Below, one piece after another: positions 38,100 to 49,677 of a stretch of DNA of 64,000 bases (positions within the stretch are counted from its first letter, which is position 1; each line of letters opens with the position of its first letter). The translations under genes and the position numbers were made by a program. The notes beneath the pieces were generated by a model. The model did no database searches. It saw only the letters and a list, made by a program, of their open reading frames with translations, and was not told the DNA's origin. Source of the stretch: Molossus alvarezi (Eukaryota; Chordata; Mammalia; Chiroptera; Molossidae); contig CM073895.1 of NCBI GenBank assembly GCA_037176705.1, positions 6,348,551 to 6,412,550 on the forward strand, in the 5' to 3' direction.

Positions 38100-38730
38100 G
38101 GGGGGGGTGGCTCTAAAGACTGAGGTGGGGGTAAGGCTGGTCAGAAAAGGCTTCTTCAAGAAAGTGACCTTGAGCTGAGATGAGACTAGATGGAAGGATG
38201 AACAGAGCTTACCTAGGCAAAGGGGCTGGGGGTTAGGGATGGGATGGTGGAGAGAACTTCTCAGAGAGGGAACAGTTCATGCCAAAGCCCTGTGGTAGCA
38301 GAGAATGTGGTGCCTTCAAGAAACTGTAAGACCAGTGTGGCTCAAGAACACAGAACAGAGGGGAAGAGTGGAGGGAGAAGGGGGTGGTGAGATGGGTCGG
38401 GCCAGACCATATTTAGCACTTGTAGGTGGTATTAAGGAGCTTGATTTTTGTCTTAGGAGCAGAGAGAAGGCATGAAGAGTTTTGGAGAGTGATCAGATTT
38501 GTGTTTTTAAAAATGTACTAATCTTTGAGGGGGACAAGAGACCAATGAGAGTGGGGAAGAGGAATGGAGCAGTTCTTGGCTGTGGAATAGGTGAAGGATG
38601 GTGGTGACTTGGACCAGCATGGTGCAAGAGGTTAGAGGATCTATCTGAGAGAGAGGATGTCAAGTTGATAAAACTCGGTGATTGACAGGATGATGGTGTG
38701 GAGAAATAAGAGAATTTCTGTATGACTGTT
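38100..38730 (+). mobile_element. Ancient L2-class-like repeat
   Basis: AAGTGACCTTGAGCTGAGAT, CATGCCAAAGCCCTGTGGTA and GTGGTGACTTGGACCAGCAT recall a common, old mammalian repeat. Family uncertain. Confidence 0.35.
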
Positions 38731-40531
38731 GGAATAAAATGAAAAATAAAAACAATCTTTTTGAAAATGAAGCTTTTCAGGATTAAAAAAAATTTATATA
38801 GGAAAATGTAACCTAAACATAACATGTTGAATTAGCATCTCAAAGCAGGCTGGACAATCCCTGGGCTGTTCTGAGACCAGACAGTAGTAAAAGAACTTCA
38901 GGTCATTGACGGCCTCACCTCTACTTAGGAATGTTGTGGAATTTTAAACTTTTGCCGTGGGCTTCTATTGTAGACTGCTGTGCACCCCCCCCCCAACCCA
39001 TCCCCAATCTATTTGCCCAGTCCCTCCTCAACAGTAATGGCATTATCTGTGGTGGGACCCGTGGCTGCCCAAAATAAAGACTGCATCTCCCCATTGCCTC
39101 TGTACTTGGATAGACAAATAACATGGTTCTGCCCAATGTGACATATGAAAAGGTGTCATGTGGTGGCTTCCTGCACCCTTGCTCTCATCTTTGTCCCTTT
39201 CTTTGCATTGCTGCCTGAACTGAGGGTGCCACCAGCGTGGACCACAAGGTTGAGGCCACATGGAACAGAGCAACAAGATGGAAGGAGCCTGGGTCTTTTA
39301 CTTTGTGGGCTGTTATTCCAGCCCCAGACCACCGCCTGAACTTAACACGAAAGAAATACTCTTCCATTTTGTTTTCTGTTACTTGCAGCTGAGCCCAACT
39401 CTCACTGATAGAACCATCAAACCTCTGCCTGAAAGTCTATTAGAACAGAATGAGAGAGGGGAGCCTAACCCTTGAAGAAGCTGTGAAGACATTTTCATTG
39501 ACTACGGCCTGCGTCAGATTTTAAATTCTGATGAACCAGCTTTCCCTTGGGAGTGAGCGCCTGAAGACCCTGGTCTCGAAGGAGAAAGCGTGGACCCCTG
39601 AGCTGCTGGGTACAGATGTCAGGGGAGATTCACCCAGGCTGCTGTTTTCATTAAGCTGCATTTGTTTTTGTTTGCGTTCTGATTAAAAACTCGCATGGGA
39701 TCCGCGTGGCCTAACTCAACCCCATTTCTCCCTTAATCCCGGTTATTTTTATGTGTCACATGGTAGAATGTGGGGTTTTCTAGGAACACACGTGTCACAT
39801 TCGAGCAGAAAGGCCTGCGTGTGCCTCAAGGGCACAGAATGAGGCTGCTACCAAGTGCAGCGTGTCAGCCGAGGGCTGGATTGGAGGGAGGAGGAAGCGG
39901 GGCTCTGGGTCATCCCCATCCAGGTTTAGACACTAAGGAGTAATTACAGGTTCTGGCCCGGATCCAACCACAGCCCTCCTGGTGCGCTGTTGGGGGAGGG
40001 GCCCTCTAGCTGGTTGATACGAGACTTCTCAAGCCCAAGCTTAGTGCCCAGTGGGACCCACCACATCCCACCCAGGCCTGCCACCTGCCACCTGACCCCA
40101 ACTGTGCCATGTAGGTAGAAGGAGGGCGAGAAGGTGCCCGATCCAAGTTAACTTTCTTGCGCCAGTTCTGGGCTCTGCCCCCCTGAAACAGAGCTCAGGA
40201 TGCTATCAGATGCCCCCAGAGAAAGGAGGTGCAGGCCATGCTGACACACCTGGTGGGTAAACTTCAGAAACATGACTTGCTTCTGATGTTTTCTGACCCC
40301 GAAACAGAATTTGACCTCACTTATCAGAACGTACCTGCCCCAAAGGGTGTGTCCCTGGGGAATCACGGGCGGAGCGCGTGAAAGCCAGGGGTTCACCAGG
40401 CTCCACAGCAGTCCCAGTGGCTTCTGTTGGTTACACATTAATCTGGGTAGACAACGTTCATTTTTTCTAACTGGGGTAAAAAACACAAAATTTACCTTTT
40501 TATTTAATTTTTTTAGGCTGCAGTACTTTAG

Positions 40532-40779
40532 GTTTTTTTTTTGTTTTTGTTTTTATCCTCACTCGAGGATATTTTTCCATTTTTTTTGTACAGATAGAGT
40601 GGGAGGGAGAGAGAGAGAGAAACATCGACGTGAAGGGACACATCGAGTGGCTGCCACCCGCACGACCAACCAGGGCCGGGGACAAACTGCAACTGAAGTA
40701 CGTGCCCTTAGCGGGAACCGAACCCGGGTCTCTCCGGACCGCAGGCTGACGCTCTAACTGCTGAGCCAAACTGGCCAGG
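40532..40779 (-). mobile_element. Ves-type SINE, A subtype
   Basis: Reverse orientation. Perfect target duplication GCAGTACTTTAG (40520-40531, 40780-40791). Confidence 0.93.
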
Positions 40780-40789
40780 GCAGTACTTT

Positions 40790-41420
40790 AGTTTTTGTAG
40801 GTTCTTTACATGTATTTTTAATTGACTTTATTGGGGTGACATTGGCTAATAAAATTATATAGGTTTCAGGTGTTCAATTGGATAATGCATCATCTGTATA
40901 TTGTATTGTGTGTTCACTACCCCAAGTCTCCTTCCATCACCATTTATCCCCCTTGGCCCTCTCCTGCCTGCCCCACCCCCTTCCCACTGATAATCACCAT
41001 ACTATTGTCTGTGAAGTTTTTTTCTTAATCCCTTCTCCTTTTTTACCCAGCCCCACCCCCACCTCCAGTTCAGTAGTGTTAAGTCTATTCACATTGTTGT
41101 GCAACAGACTGATCTCCAGAACTTTCTCATCTTGCAAAACTAAGGCTCTATATCCATTAAACAGCGACTCCCCATTTCTCCTCCGCCTGGCTCTGGCAAC
41201 CTCCGTTCTGCTTTCTGGGTCTGTGAATTTGACTAGCCTAGGGACCTTGTGTAAGTGCCATCCCAGTGTTTGTCTTTGGGGGCTGCCTTATTTTACTCAG
41301 CATGGCGTCCTCAAAGTTCATCTAAATGGCTCAGGCGGCATTTCTGTGTGCAACTTTGTGAGACCTGCCAAACTGTTTCCCACAGCAGCCGCACCACTCT
41401 ACATTCCCGCCAGAATCACC
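40790..41420 (-). mobile_element. L1 3'-end fragment
   Basis: Begins with GACTTTATTGGGGTGACATT and TATTGTATTGTGTGTTCACT, then degraded L1M sequence to ACTCTACATTCCCGCCAG. Antisense to the plus strand. Confidence 0.7.
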
Positions 41421-41969
41421 CCCTGGCCTGGCACAGCACCCCAGGGCTCTCGGCGCCCCCCTCTGGGCGCTGGTTGGCTACCTGCAGACAGCACCCAGCT
41501 CCTGCCCTCAGACTCTCCACTCTCAGCATCTGCGTTCCTCCTGGGGTGGGGTGACAGGTGGGAGGAGACCACTGCCGGCTGCCGGGGGGGAGGGTTCTCT
41601 GCTGGTATTTGAGAAGCTCTCCCCATGCTGTGGGCCCAGGCAAATCCAGGGGTTCGCTGTGTGCCAGGGAGAAGAGCTACAGAAAGGATTCGAGGAAGGG
41701 AGGGTCTGCTTCCCCTCTGACATTACTGTCATGAGAAGTTCCCAGTGTGCTTGCTAAACGGAGCTGCCCAACAAGAATTAAGACTCTTCCCTCCCAGGGT
41801 GCCCCATGGACTAAATGCTGGGGCCGGGCCAAGGGCACTGGAAACAGGGGTGGGACTAGCTCTGTGGGGTGGATCAGGGAGCAGAATCTTCAGTGTCACT
41901 TAAATAACACAAGAGAGGCTAACACAGCAGTGACCACGTTGGTCTGCAGAGCCCTGGTTCTCCTAAGCA

Positions 41970-42105
41970 CCTGCTTCATTTCAGTCTCATTTTAGATGAA
42001 ACCAAAGTTAAGAGAGGTCACAGTCATTTGCCCTGAATGATATAGTTTTAAATGACAGAGCCAGGTTGATCCATTTTCTCTCCTTCCAGAGCCTCATTGT
42101 TCACA
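41970..42105 (+). mobile_element. MIR SINE
   Basis: CATTTTAGATGAAACCAAAG, AAGAGAGGTCACAGTCATTT and GACAGAGCCAGGTTGATCC match sense MIR. Confidence 0.55.
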
Positions 42106-42299
42106 AACCTGGTTTCTGGGCTCACCTGTTTCTCCTAATCTCTTTCCTTGGACCGCAACTGTGACTTGTCTGCCACAGTAGGGCTTGATGAAGACATGGG
42201 TGGCTGCCTTCACTTTACTATTCCCAGGAGATTCTGGCCCAGAAAGCTATGTTACAAATAACTTTAATATTCACTCCAAGAACCTCCCAGAAATGCTTG

Positions 42300-42660
42300 C
42301 TTAATTTTAGACTTTAGTAAAGAATAAAAAAGCATGCGTTTGAGCAAAAAGAGCTGCAGCCCAGGAGACAAAGATTCAGGTAGCAACTTAAATTGTGTTC
42401 CACTGAGACAAAGGGGAGGCCATCTTTTATAAAGTTTCCAATTTTATGTAAATGAGGTCTCCAAATTGTACAGTTCTGATTGGTTGGTATAAATGTAAAT
42501 GAGGATATAATATGCATAGTTCTGATTGGATGGGGCAGATTTCAGTCTATTCATCAAAAGATGAAGCCAGGGCCCCCCTGCAGTGGTTGACTCAAGCAAG
42601 GCAGGGTGTGGGAAGCTAAGGGTTTAGTCTGAGGTTCTTCCCAATATGCAGAGTACATAT
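42300..42660 (-). mobile_element. Possible degraded LTR (solo)
   Basis: Two imperfect direct repeats of about 50 bp at 42447-42495 and 42496-42540 each run ATGTAAATGAGG then TTCTGATTGGTTGG or TTCTGATTGGATGG. This resembles the duplicated CCAAT-bearing U3 enhancer of a retroviral LTR on the minus strand. No family assigned and no viral gene seen. Confidence 0.3.
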
Positions 42661-42679
42661 TTATAAAAGTTGAGTCCTC

Positions 42680-42893
42680 TGGCCCGGTCAGTGTGGCTCA
42701 ATGGTTGAGCATCGACCCCATACACCAAGAGGTTGCCAGTTCAATTCCCAGTCAGGGCACATGCCCAGGCTGTGGGCCTGATCCCCAGTGGGGGGCATGT
42801 AGGAGGCGACCAACCGATTTTCTCTCTCATCGATGTTTCTCTCTCTCTCTCTCTCCCTCTCCCTTCCTCTCTCTCTAAAATCAATAAAGAAAA
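42680..42893 (+). mobile_element. Ves-type SINE, B subtype
   Basis: Head GGCCCGGTCAGTGTGGCTCA, tail CTCTAAAATCAATAAAGAAA. Confidence 0.88.
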
Positions 42894-42999
42894 AAAAATG
42901 TTGAGCCCTCCATTGACCATGGGGAGTCCATCTGAGCAGACACTTTCCTTCTCGGGTTCACACCAAATGAACCTTCTTGGAGTTACATACTCAACAACA

Positions 43000-43460
43000 G
43001 CTCTTCACCAGGAAGCATCAAGTGGCATTTTATACCCCCGAGTCTTTAATCTGTTTAAAACAATTCAGCAGAGTCCATGTGACGCTCTAATCGGCTTTAT
43101 TAAGCAGTTCATGAATCCGGCAGCATCCCTTCCAACTAGAAGGGTGCTCGGAGTAGTTGTGTGAATGGAAGGTTTTTATAGGAATAAGGGTGGGGCAAGG
43201 GAGCTATTGACAAAAGAAAAGAAAAGATTATTTGGGGGGCCAGAACAGCTTATCTTTGAGGGGTGAGATGGAAAGGATTTGTATCATACACATTACCTTT
43301 TCTTTGTATGGGGTATGGAGAGGGCCCACATGACATTATCGTATTAGTGCTTGACCAGAAAATTCCAGACCTTGTTGGTTAAGATTACGTTTCTGGGAGA
43401 GGTTGAAACAGCAATTAGAGCTGTTTTAAGTTTACAGCCAATCAGAGGGGAAGGTACAGA
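43000..43460. mobile_element. LTR- or ERV-like debris
   Basis: ATCGGCTTTATTAAGCAGTT, TTCATGAATCCGGCAGCATC and GGTTTTTATAGGAATAAGGG have the feel of an antisense LTR with a poly(A) signal, but I cannot name the family. No open reading frame. Confidence 0.25.
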
Positions 43461-43620
43461 GATCTCCCCCCCCCCCCACCCCGCGCGCACATGCACAGCC
43501 TTCCTCATAATCAACACCACCCACCGGAGTCTACATTTGTTACCTAGGATGAACTACACTGACACATCTGTTAGACAAGAACTTTCATGGCTGAAAGTCT
43601 TCCTTAAGAAAAGGTTTTCT

Positions 43621-44090
43621 GCCCAGCCGGTGTGGCTCAGTTAGCTGAGCATTGTCCCATGCACCAGGAGGTCGCCAGTTTGATTCCTGGTCAGGGCACA
43701 TGCCCGGGTTGTGGGCTCGATCTCCCGTAGGGGGTATGCAGGAGGCAGCTGATAAATGTTTCTCTCTTATTGATGTTTCTATCTCTCTCTCCCTTTCCCT
43801 TCCTGTCTGAAATCAATAAAAACATATATATTTTTTTTTATCCTCACCCGAGGACATTTTTCCAATTTTTGTACAGATAGAGTGGGAGGGAGAGAGAGGG
43901 AGAGAGAGAGAGAGAAACATCGACGTGAAAGGGACACATCGAGTGGCTGCCACCCGCACGACCAACCAGGGCTGGGGACAAACTGCAACCGAGGTACATG
44001 CCCTTAGCGGGAACCGAACCCGGGTCTCTCCGGACCGCAGGCCAACGCTCTAACGCTCTAAGGGCTAAAAACATATATTAAAAAAAAAAA
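43621..44090 (+). mobile_element. Ves-type SINE, B subtype, interrupted
   Basis: Body at 43621-43829 ends AAATCAATAAAAACATATAT; its A-tail resumes at 44067 after an inserted A-type SINE. Confidence 0.88.
43830..44066 (-). mobile_element. Ves-type SINE, A subtype, nested
   Basis: Reverse-orientation copy inside the tail of the B-type SINE, with target duplication AAAAACATATAT on both sides. Its head is rearranged: CGCTCTAACGCTCTAAGGGC replaces the normal CCAAACTGGCCAGGGC end. Confidence 0.92.
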
Positions 44091-44559
44091 AAAAAAAAGA
44101 GTTCCTGAGCCATACACTAGTCAGAAAAGGACCAGGTCCTGGCATGCAGCCTAGACCATCAGCAGTGGGGCTAGATGTCCGCCATCCTGGATTGGATGGG
44201 CTCTTTTACACAGTATGTTCCAGGGAAGAAAGATGTAAGTTGCTCTGGAAGAACTTATATTGGCTACAGATAAAGGGGGTGGGGAAGGTGAAGCCAGGAA
44301 GTTCTCTGATAGGCATAGTCTGTAAGGAAGAAATATTTGCAGAAAGTTCCTGCCTGTGCAGGATGTGGTGGTGTCCAGGGAATAGACGCCGGGAGGCTGA
44401 GTCAAAGCTCCCACATGCATTCAGGAGTGCAAGCCATGTTTCGTTAGCTGGTTTACCCTCGTCGCTCTCACTCTCTGGATGCCGAACTTTAACTTAGAAG
44501 ATCTCAGGATTTTGGTCTTGTTGCATCATCATCACCCAAAGTCCATAGTTCACATTAGG

Positions 44560-46100
44560 TAGGTTCACTCTTGGTGTTGGATGTTCTGTGGGTTTGGACA
44601 AATGTGTATTGACAAGTCTCCACCATTGCAGTCACAGAGTGGTTTCATGGCCCTAAAAATCCTCTGTGCCCTGCCGTCCATCCCTCCCTCCCCTCTGACC
44701 CCTGGCAACCACTGGTCTTCTTACTGTCTCCTTAGTTTGGCCTTTTCCAGAACGTCATGTACTTGGAATCACACGGCACGTAGCCTTTTCGGGCTGGCTT
44801 TTCATTAGGCATATGCATTTAGGTTTCCTCCCTGTCTTTTCGTCGCCTGACAGCTCATTTTCATCGTCTGGATGTATCACAGTTTATTTATCCATCACCT
44901 ACTGAAGGACAGACATCTTGGCTGCTTCTTACTTTCTTTTTTTAAGTGTATAAACTATTAACAGACAATGCCTACAGATTTCTTCCTGGACACACCCACA
45001 GTGCGACCCCGGCGACCATGGTCTTGGTTTGCAGGCCTTGAACACGAAGACCCCTCTGTGAGCCCGAATTTTCTTCAGCCGCCCCCGGTCTTCCCGGAGC
45101 TTGTTGTCCAGACCACTGGGCGGGGCCTGGCTGTATCTTCCGTCCGTCATGTCCTTCTGTCTGTTCAAGAACCAGCCTGGGACCCTGTACTGGCGTGGAT
45201 TCTGCAGAATGGTGACCGCACTCATCCTCAGTGAGCTCTCCTGCCCTCGTGGGGAGGCTCCTATCTGCTTTCCTCGACACCACGGAAGCACAGCTTCACC
45301 CACGTCCTCGACTGCAGTGATGGCAAAGGCTGTTTGCTGTCGCCCCTCGATGCTGGTGTCGAGTACCCGCAAAATGCGCTGGAACTTCTGGGGTCACTAG
45401 GGAGCCGCAGCAGCCCAGCAGCGGCGTAGGCCTCCTGCGCAAGCTCGGTCCCGTCCAAGTTTCGGCAAATGTGAACAAGGCTGCTGTCCACACCCACGCG
45501 CAGGTTTGGTGTGACTACAAGCACTCGGCTCGAGGTAACTACCGAACGGCACGAGAATGTTTAGTTCTGTAGGAAACCGGCACACTGTTCTCCAAAGTGG
45601 CTGCCGCAGGCTGCACAGCCGCGAGGTCCCCGCTGCTCCCGTCCTCGCCTGCACTTGGCACTGTCAGTGTTCTGGACGTTGGCCATTCTAACAGGGTGCA
45701 GTGCATCTCGTCGTGGGAGTTTGCGTTTCCCTGATGACCGAGACGTGAGCATCTTCTCGTGGGCTTACCTGCCGCCTGTGTATCTTCTTTGGGGAGGTGT
45801 TTGTTAAGGTCTCTGGCCCATTTCTGATTGAGTTGTTTTCAATTGTTGACTGTGAAGAGTTCACGGGCATTGGGGGTGACAGTCCCTTATCAGCTATGTT
45901 CTTTTCCAGTTTTAGAGAGAAATACCAACATCTGTCACTGCACAGATTTAGGGCGTACGGCACGACGGTCTGACTTACATATATTGTGAAGTGGTTACTG
46001 CAGTGGGTTTAGAAAACATCCATCATCTCGTGGAGACATACTGATGTGTCTTTTGCAAACACTTTCTCCCAGTCTGTGGCTTGTCTTCTCCCTCTCTTGG
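44560..46100 (-). mobile_element. Old L1 (L1M-type) 3' fragment, interrupted by the RPS18 pseudogene
   Basis: Plus strand reads as antisense L1: CCATTCTAACAGGGTGCAGT, GTTTGCGTTTCCCTGATGAC, GTTTTCAATTGTTGACTGTG and CAAACACTTTCTCCCAGTCT match the classic L1M order from memory. The two halves (44560-44930 and 45438-46100) are collinear around the pseudogene. Confidence 0.75.
44931..45437 (-). pseudogene. RPS18P: RPS18 processed pseudogene
   Basis: Intronless copy of ribosomal protein S18 mRNA. From high to low coordinates it keeps a 5' UTR-like piece (GGCCTACGCCGCTG), codons from near the start, AFAITAV, RAGELTEDE, NPRQYRVPGWFLNRQKD, GLDNKLRED, LKKIRAHRG, and a 3' UTR-like end (CTGTAGGCATTGTCTGTTAA), then an A-rich tail (44931-44944). 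The matches jump between reading frames at least twice (near 45290 and again near 45020), and the start codon region is altered, so it is dead. It sits inside an antisense L1 fragment. Confidence 0.9.
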
Positions 46101-46939
46101 TAGTTAATGTATTTTTAACTTCACATAAAACGAAGTGGAACAAATAAACAAGCAGCACTTTGGAAGAACTAAGTTCCCGAGACACCGCTGTTAAAGGAAA
46201 AAGAAAACCAGGCTTGAAGGCGGGCGGCGTGGGCTGTGCAGACCCGCACGGGGCGGGGCAGCCGCTCCCATGGCTGACTTTGGAAGGCTGCTCCCCCTGG
46301 GCAGAGCCGAGTCCCGGCTGTCCCCAGCCGCCAGGAAGCCTGTAGCTGCCACTGCAGCGGGTGGCGGTATGTTGTGATAAAATGGTGCAGGAAGGATGCG
46401 ACACTGAAGTGTCACACTCACGAGAGTTTAGCCCTAAGCCATGGGTCCCTGGAACTCGGACCTGTTGGTACTCATATGGGACAGGGCCTGGGAATCTGTA
46501 TTCTAAAGCCCTGCTCCCCCATCTCTGTGATCCTATCAGGCACAGGGGCAGCTATGCCAGCAGGGCAGCCACCTACTTGACTCCATTTCCCCCCAGAGAA
46601 AAGGTCCAGACGTCATGTCCAGGTCCCCACATGGAAGGCTCTGGAGAGGCCCCCCGTAGCACAGGTCCATGGGAGCCACCGTGCCCCACCTCCCCACATC
46701 ACAGGCAACCAGTTGACCACACACGCAAAGGGGAAATCATTATTTTATTTCATTTAAAATATCAGGACTTTGGCCTCAACCTAGACGGTCAGTGTTTTCA
46801 TTACAATTTTGCACGTGCGAAAAAACTCACGCTATGTTATTACGTCATAACAAGAAGTTTGTAAAAAATGTTTCTTTTTCTTGTGGACATATAAGTGGCT
46901 CTGTTTGCACCCTTAGTCTGGGCCAAATAATACTCTTTA

Positions 46940-46945
<6 letters not shown>

Positions 46946-46972
<27 letters not shown>

Positions 46973-46979
46973 CAAAACA
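46946..46979 (+). repeat. (CAAAA)n microsatellite
   Basis: About seven CAAAA units just before the SINE at 46979. Confidence 0.85.
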
Positions 46980-47213
46980 GCCCTGGCTGGTTTGGCTCAG
47001 CAGTTAGAGCGTCGGCCCGTGGACCAGAGACCCAGGTTTGGTTCCCACTAGGGGCACGTACCTCAGTTGCAGTTTGTCCCTGGCCCCGGTTGGGGTCGTG
47101 TGGGTGGTGACCACTCGATGTGTCTCTCTCACATCGACCTCCCACTCCATCTGATGATGAATGCAAAAAAAAAAAAAAAAAAAAAAGTGTCCTCGGGTGA
47201 GGATAAAAAAAAT
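46979..47213 (+). mobile_element. Ves-type SINE, A subtype
   Basis: Follows a CAAAA run. Shortened CT-rich body, A-run at 47165-47186, tail GTCCTCGGGTGAGGATAAAA. Confidence 0.88.
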
Positions 47214-47295
47214 TTAAAAACAAAACAAACAACAGTAACTGCAGCACAAGGAGGCAGAAAGTGCCTGGTAAACCGGATTAAAAGACCAAGGTTCA

Positions 47296-47485
47296 GCCCT
47301 GGCTGGGTGGCTTAGTTGGTTGGGGCATCATCTTTTGCACCGAAGGGTTGTGAGTTTGAGTCCTGGTCAGGGCACATACCCAGGTTATGGGTTTGATCCC
47401 TGGTTGGGGTATGTGCAGAGGAGATTTAAGGCTCTCTCTCTAAAAATCAATAGAAAGCATATCTTTGGGTGAGGATTAATAATAA
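47296..47485 (+). mobile_element. Ves-type SINE, diverged
   Basis: Head GCCCTGGCTGGGTGGCTTAG, tail ATATCTTTGGGTGAGGATTA; CT body nearly lost. Confidence 0.8.
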
Positions 47486-49281
47486 TGAGAATAACAATAA
47501 GGTTCAGAGACTGTCTGAGACCACAGCACCTGTTCCAGCTGAGGACACACACCTGTAACTGAGGGTTGAAGGTGGATCAACATTAATGACGCAGAGGAGA
47601 GTGTAAAAACACCCCCCTGTGTTCACCAGCCCTGCCTCCCCTCATGTGACGTCATCCCCACACCTCCTCCTGTTCTGAACTCCACCGACCCAGCTGGAAG
47701 GCCCTAAGGAAGAGGGATGCTGTTTTCCAGGTTGGCCCCTGGCCTCAGGCCTGGGCACTGGGACAAGCCCCCTTGGCCCTGCCCACACAGTCTCCACCAC
47801 TCACCAGCTGCAGAAACGGGGTGGGCAGCAGAGGAGGCTGAGATGGACACACCCAGGTGAACTGTTGGGAGGTGTTTACAGAACTTGAGGGAGCGCCGGA
47901 ACCCAGAAGCTCTTCTGCGAGCCCAGGGCCCCCTCTGCTGGCCATGTGGGACTGCAGCCTGTCTGGGGAAACAGGTCCGGCCTGCCTGAGGAGGCCACGC
48001 CCCCGGGCCTGCTGAGCGGAGGCCTCCCGGCCCCCTCCCCCAGGAATCACTCTAGAAGCCCTTCCTCTGTGGTCCACACTCATCCTGGGCTGTGGACCCT
48101 TCTCTCCGGCAGCAAACAGCTCCTGGACCTCTGCTCCACTCTAGAAGCTAACACGAGGGTCTTGACCAACTATGTGGCCGTGATCTGCGGCGACATCCTT
48201 CAGGGAAGCACGGATTTCCCTTCCACAGGCTGTTTCTGGCAGGAGGCTGCCGGACTGACTAGCTCTCTAGCGCAGCCCAGAGCTTTCTTCGAATCCTAAG
48301 GGGGTGTTTACCTCTTGCTGGTTTTCATCAAGAAACTTTAAAACAGAAACCCAAAATGAGTGTTTTGGACTAGCGTGCAAATAGTCATCTGACTATTCCT
48401 TTGGGATTCCCTTCCTATTTCGGATTTCGCTTTTCAGAGTAAAACAGGAATCCACAGGATGGATTTGGTTTTCAGCCAGAACTGTTTTACAGGCTGTGGA
48501 AATCATTTCGGTTCGGCAGGGTTCTCATGGGACCCAAGGGAGGGACACCTGTGGGGGAAAACTGGACTCCCCGCCCGAGGCTCCGGTGGTGGCGTGTGCA
48601 CCTCCCATTCTGAGCCCCTGGCTTGACTTCACGGAGACAGTTCAAGGGCTGGTGGGAGAGCTACAGAACAGAGATACAGATGCTTCTTTTAAATCATTTC
48701 TCTATTACACGTAATTGATCATTCGTGACCCAGGTGTCACTTTCCCCGGCCAACTCCCAAAGCTTCACCTTTGGGGAGGAGTCAGTATGTGGACCATTTG
48801 TGGTTGCCTTTCCTAAAAAAAAAACAAAACTAGGAGGTGAACAGGCCAGATTCCGTCCGGATGCAGCCCCAAGCAGCCTTCACAGCACAGACCCGAGACC
48901 AGGCCTCGCAGGGGGTCCCCGCCGCAGGGGTCCCCGCCACGGCCTTTCTTCTCCCTGGCCCGACACTGCGCTGGACGAGAAGCCTGTATCTGATGTGCCT
49001 GGTGCAGGCAGGAGTCTGGATTCTGGCCTGTGCTTGAAACTCAAATGCGATCTGCACCACAGGTGGGCAGCCCAGAGCTGGGGAGCGTCCGCGGAGCCGG
49101 AGCAGCCGTGCTGGGCTGTGCGTGTGGCGGCCACCAGGAAACCTCCAGGGAGCCTGTTGGCGGGAACAGGCTCCTGTTGACTAGCAGACCTCTCCAAGAA
49201 GAGCCAGGCCCTCCGGGGAAGGTCAGCACCCGGCAAACTGGGAGTCTGCTCCAAGATACTAGGTGGGGGTACCAGAGACAT

Positions 49282-49287
49282 TTTATT
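49282..49287 (-). terminator. Candidate GPR157 poly(A) signal
   Basis: AATAAA on the minus strand, about 390 nt beyond the GPR157 stop. Longer 3' UTRs are possible; a further minus-strand AATAAA occurs near 46743. No transcript evidence is available here. Confidence 0.35.
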
Positions 49288-49677
49288 TAGGGTGGGTCCC
49301 TGGTGTACACAGCTCGTCATGCTTTTCCCACAGCTGTGGATCCGCACGTTGTAAACAGTGCTGTGTGGTCCGGAGGCCGAGGACCGCTGGACCACAATGC
49401 AACCCGGCAGTGAATACGTACCACCGGTTCCCTGAGTCTCCCTGCCAACCCTCAAGCAGACAGTCGCCCGAGGGCAGCGGGTCACGGGTGTGAGGACACG
49501 TGCCGCCTGAGGGTCTCGGAGGTAGAAGAAGCGGAGCTTGTGGCTGCCCCTCCACGGGGCAAGAGCTCCCACAGAATAAGGCAGGCTGCCCGGCCGCAGA
49601 CGTCCCTGCCCACTCCCTGCAGCAGGACTCAGCCCCGTCTGTCCCAGGGCAGCCCCACACAGAGCCAGGCAGAGTGC

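Larger units (their letters stand above)
34241..49250. other. GPR157-SLC2A5 intergenic region
   Basis: About 15 kb with SINEs, a CpG-dense island with a minisatellite (35860-36720), an ancient repeat (38100-38730), L1 fragments (40790-41420, 44560-46100), an RPS18 pseudogene, LTR-like sequence (42300-44540) and an apparently single-copy stretch (47500-49250). No intact gene recognised. 36730-37640, 38830-40500 and 46100-46940 gave no clear assignment. Confidence 0.5.

Noticed and set aside
44929..45372. 147-residue minus-strand open frame as a possible RPS18-like gene
   Set aside because: Frameshifted relative to RPS18, no introns, A-rich tail, altered start: a processed pseudogene.
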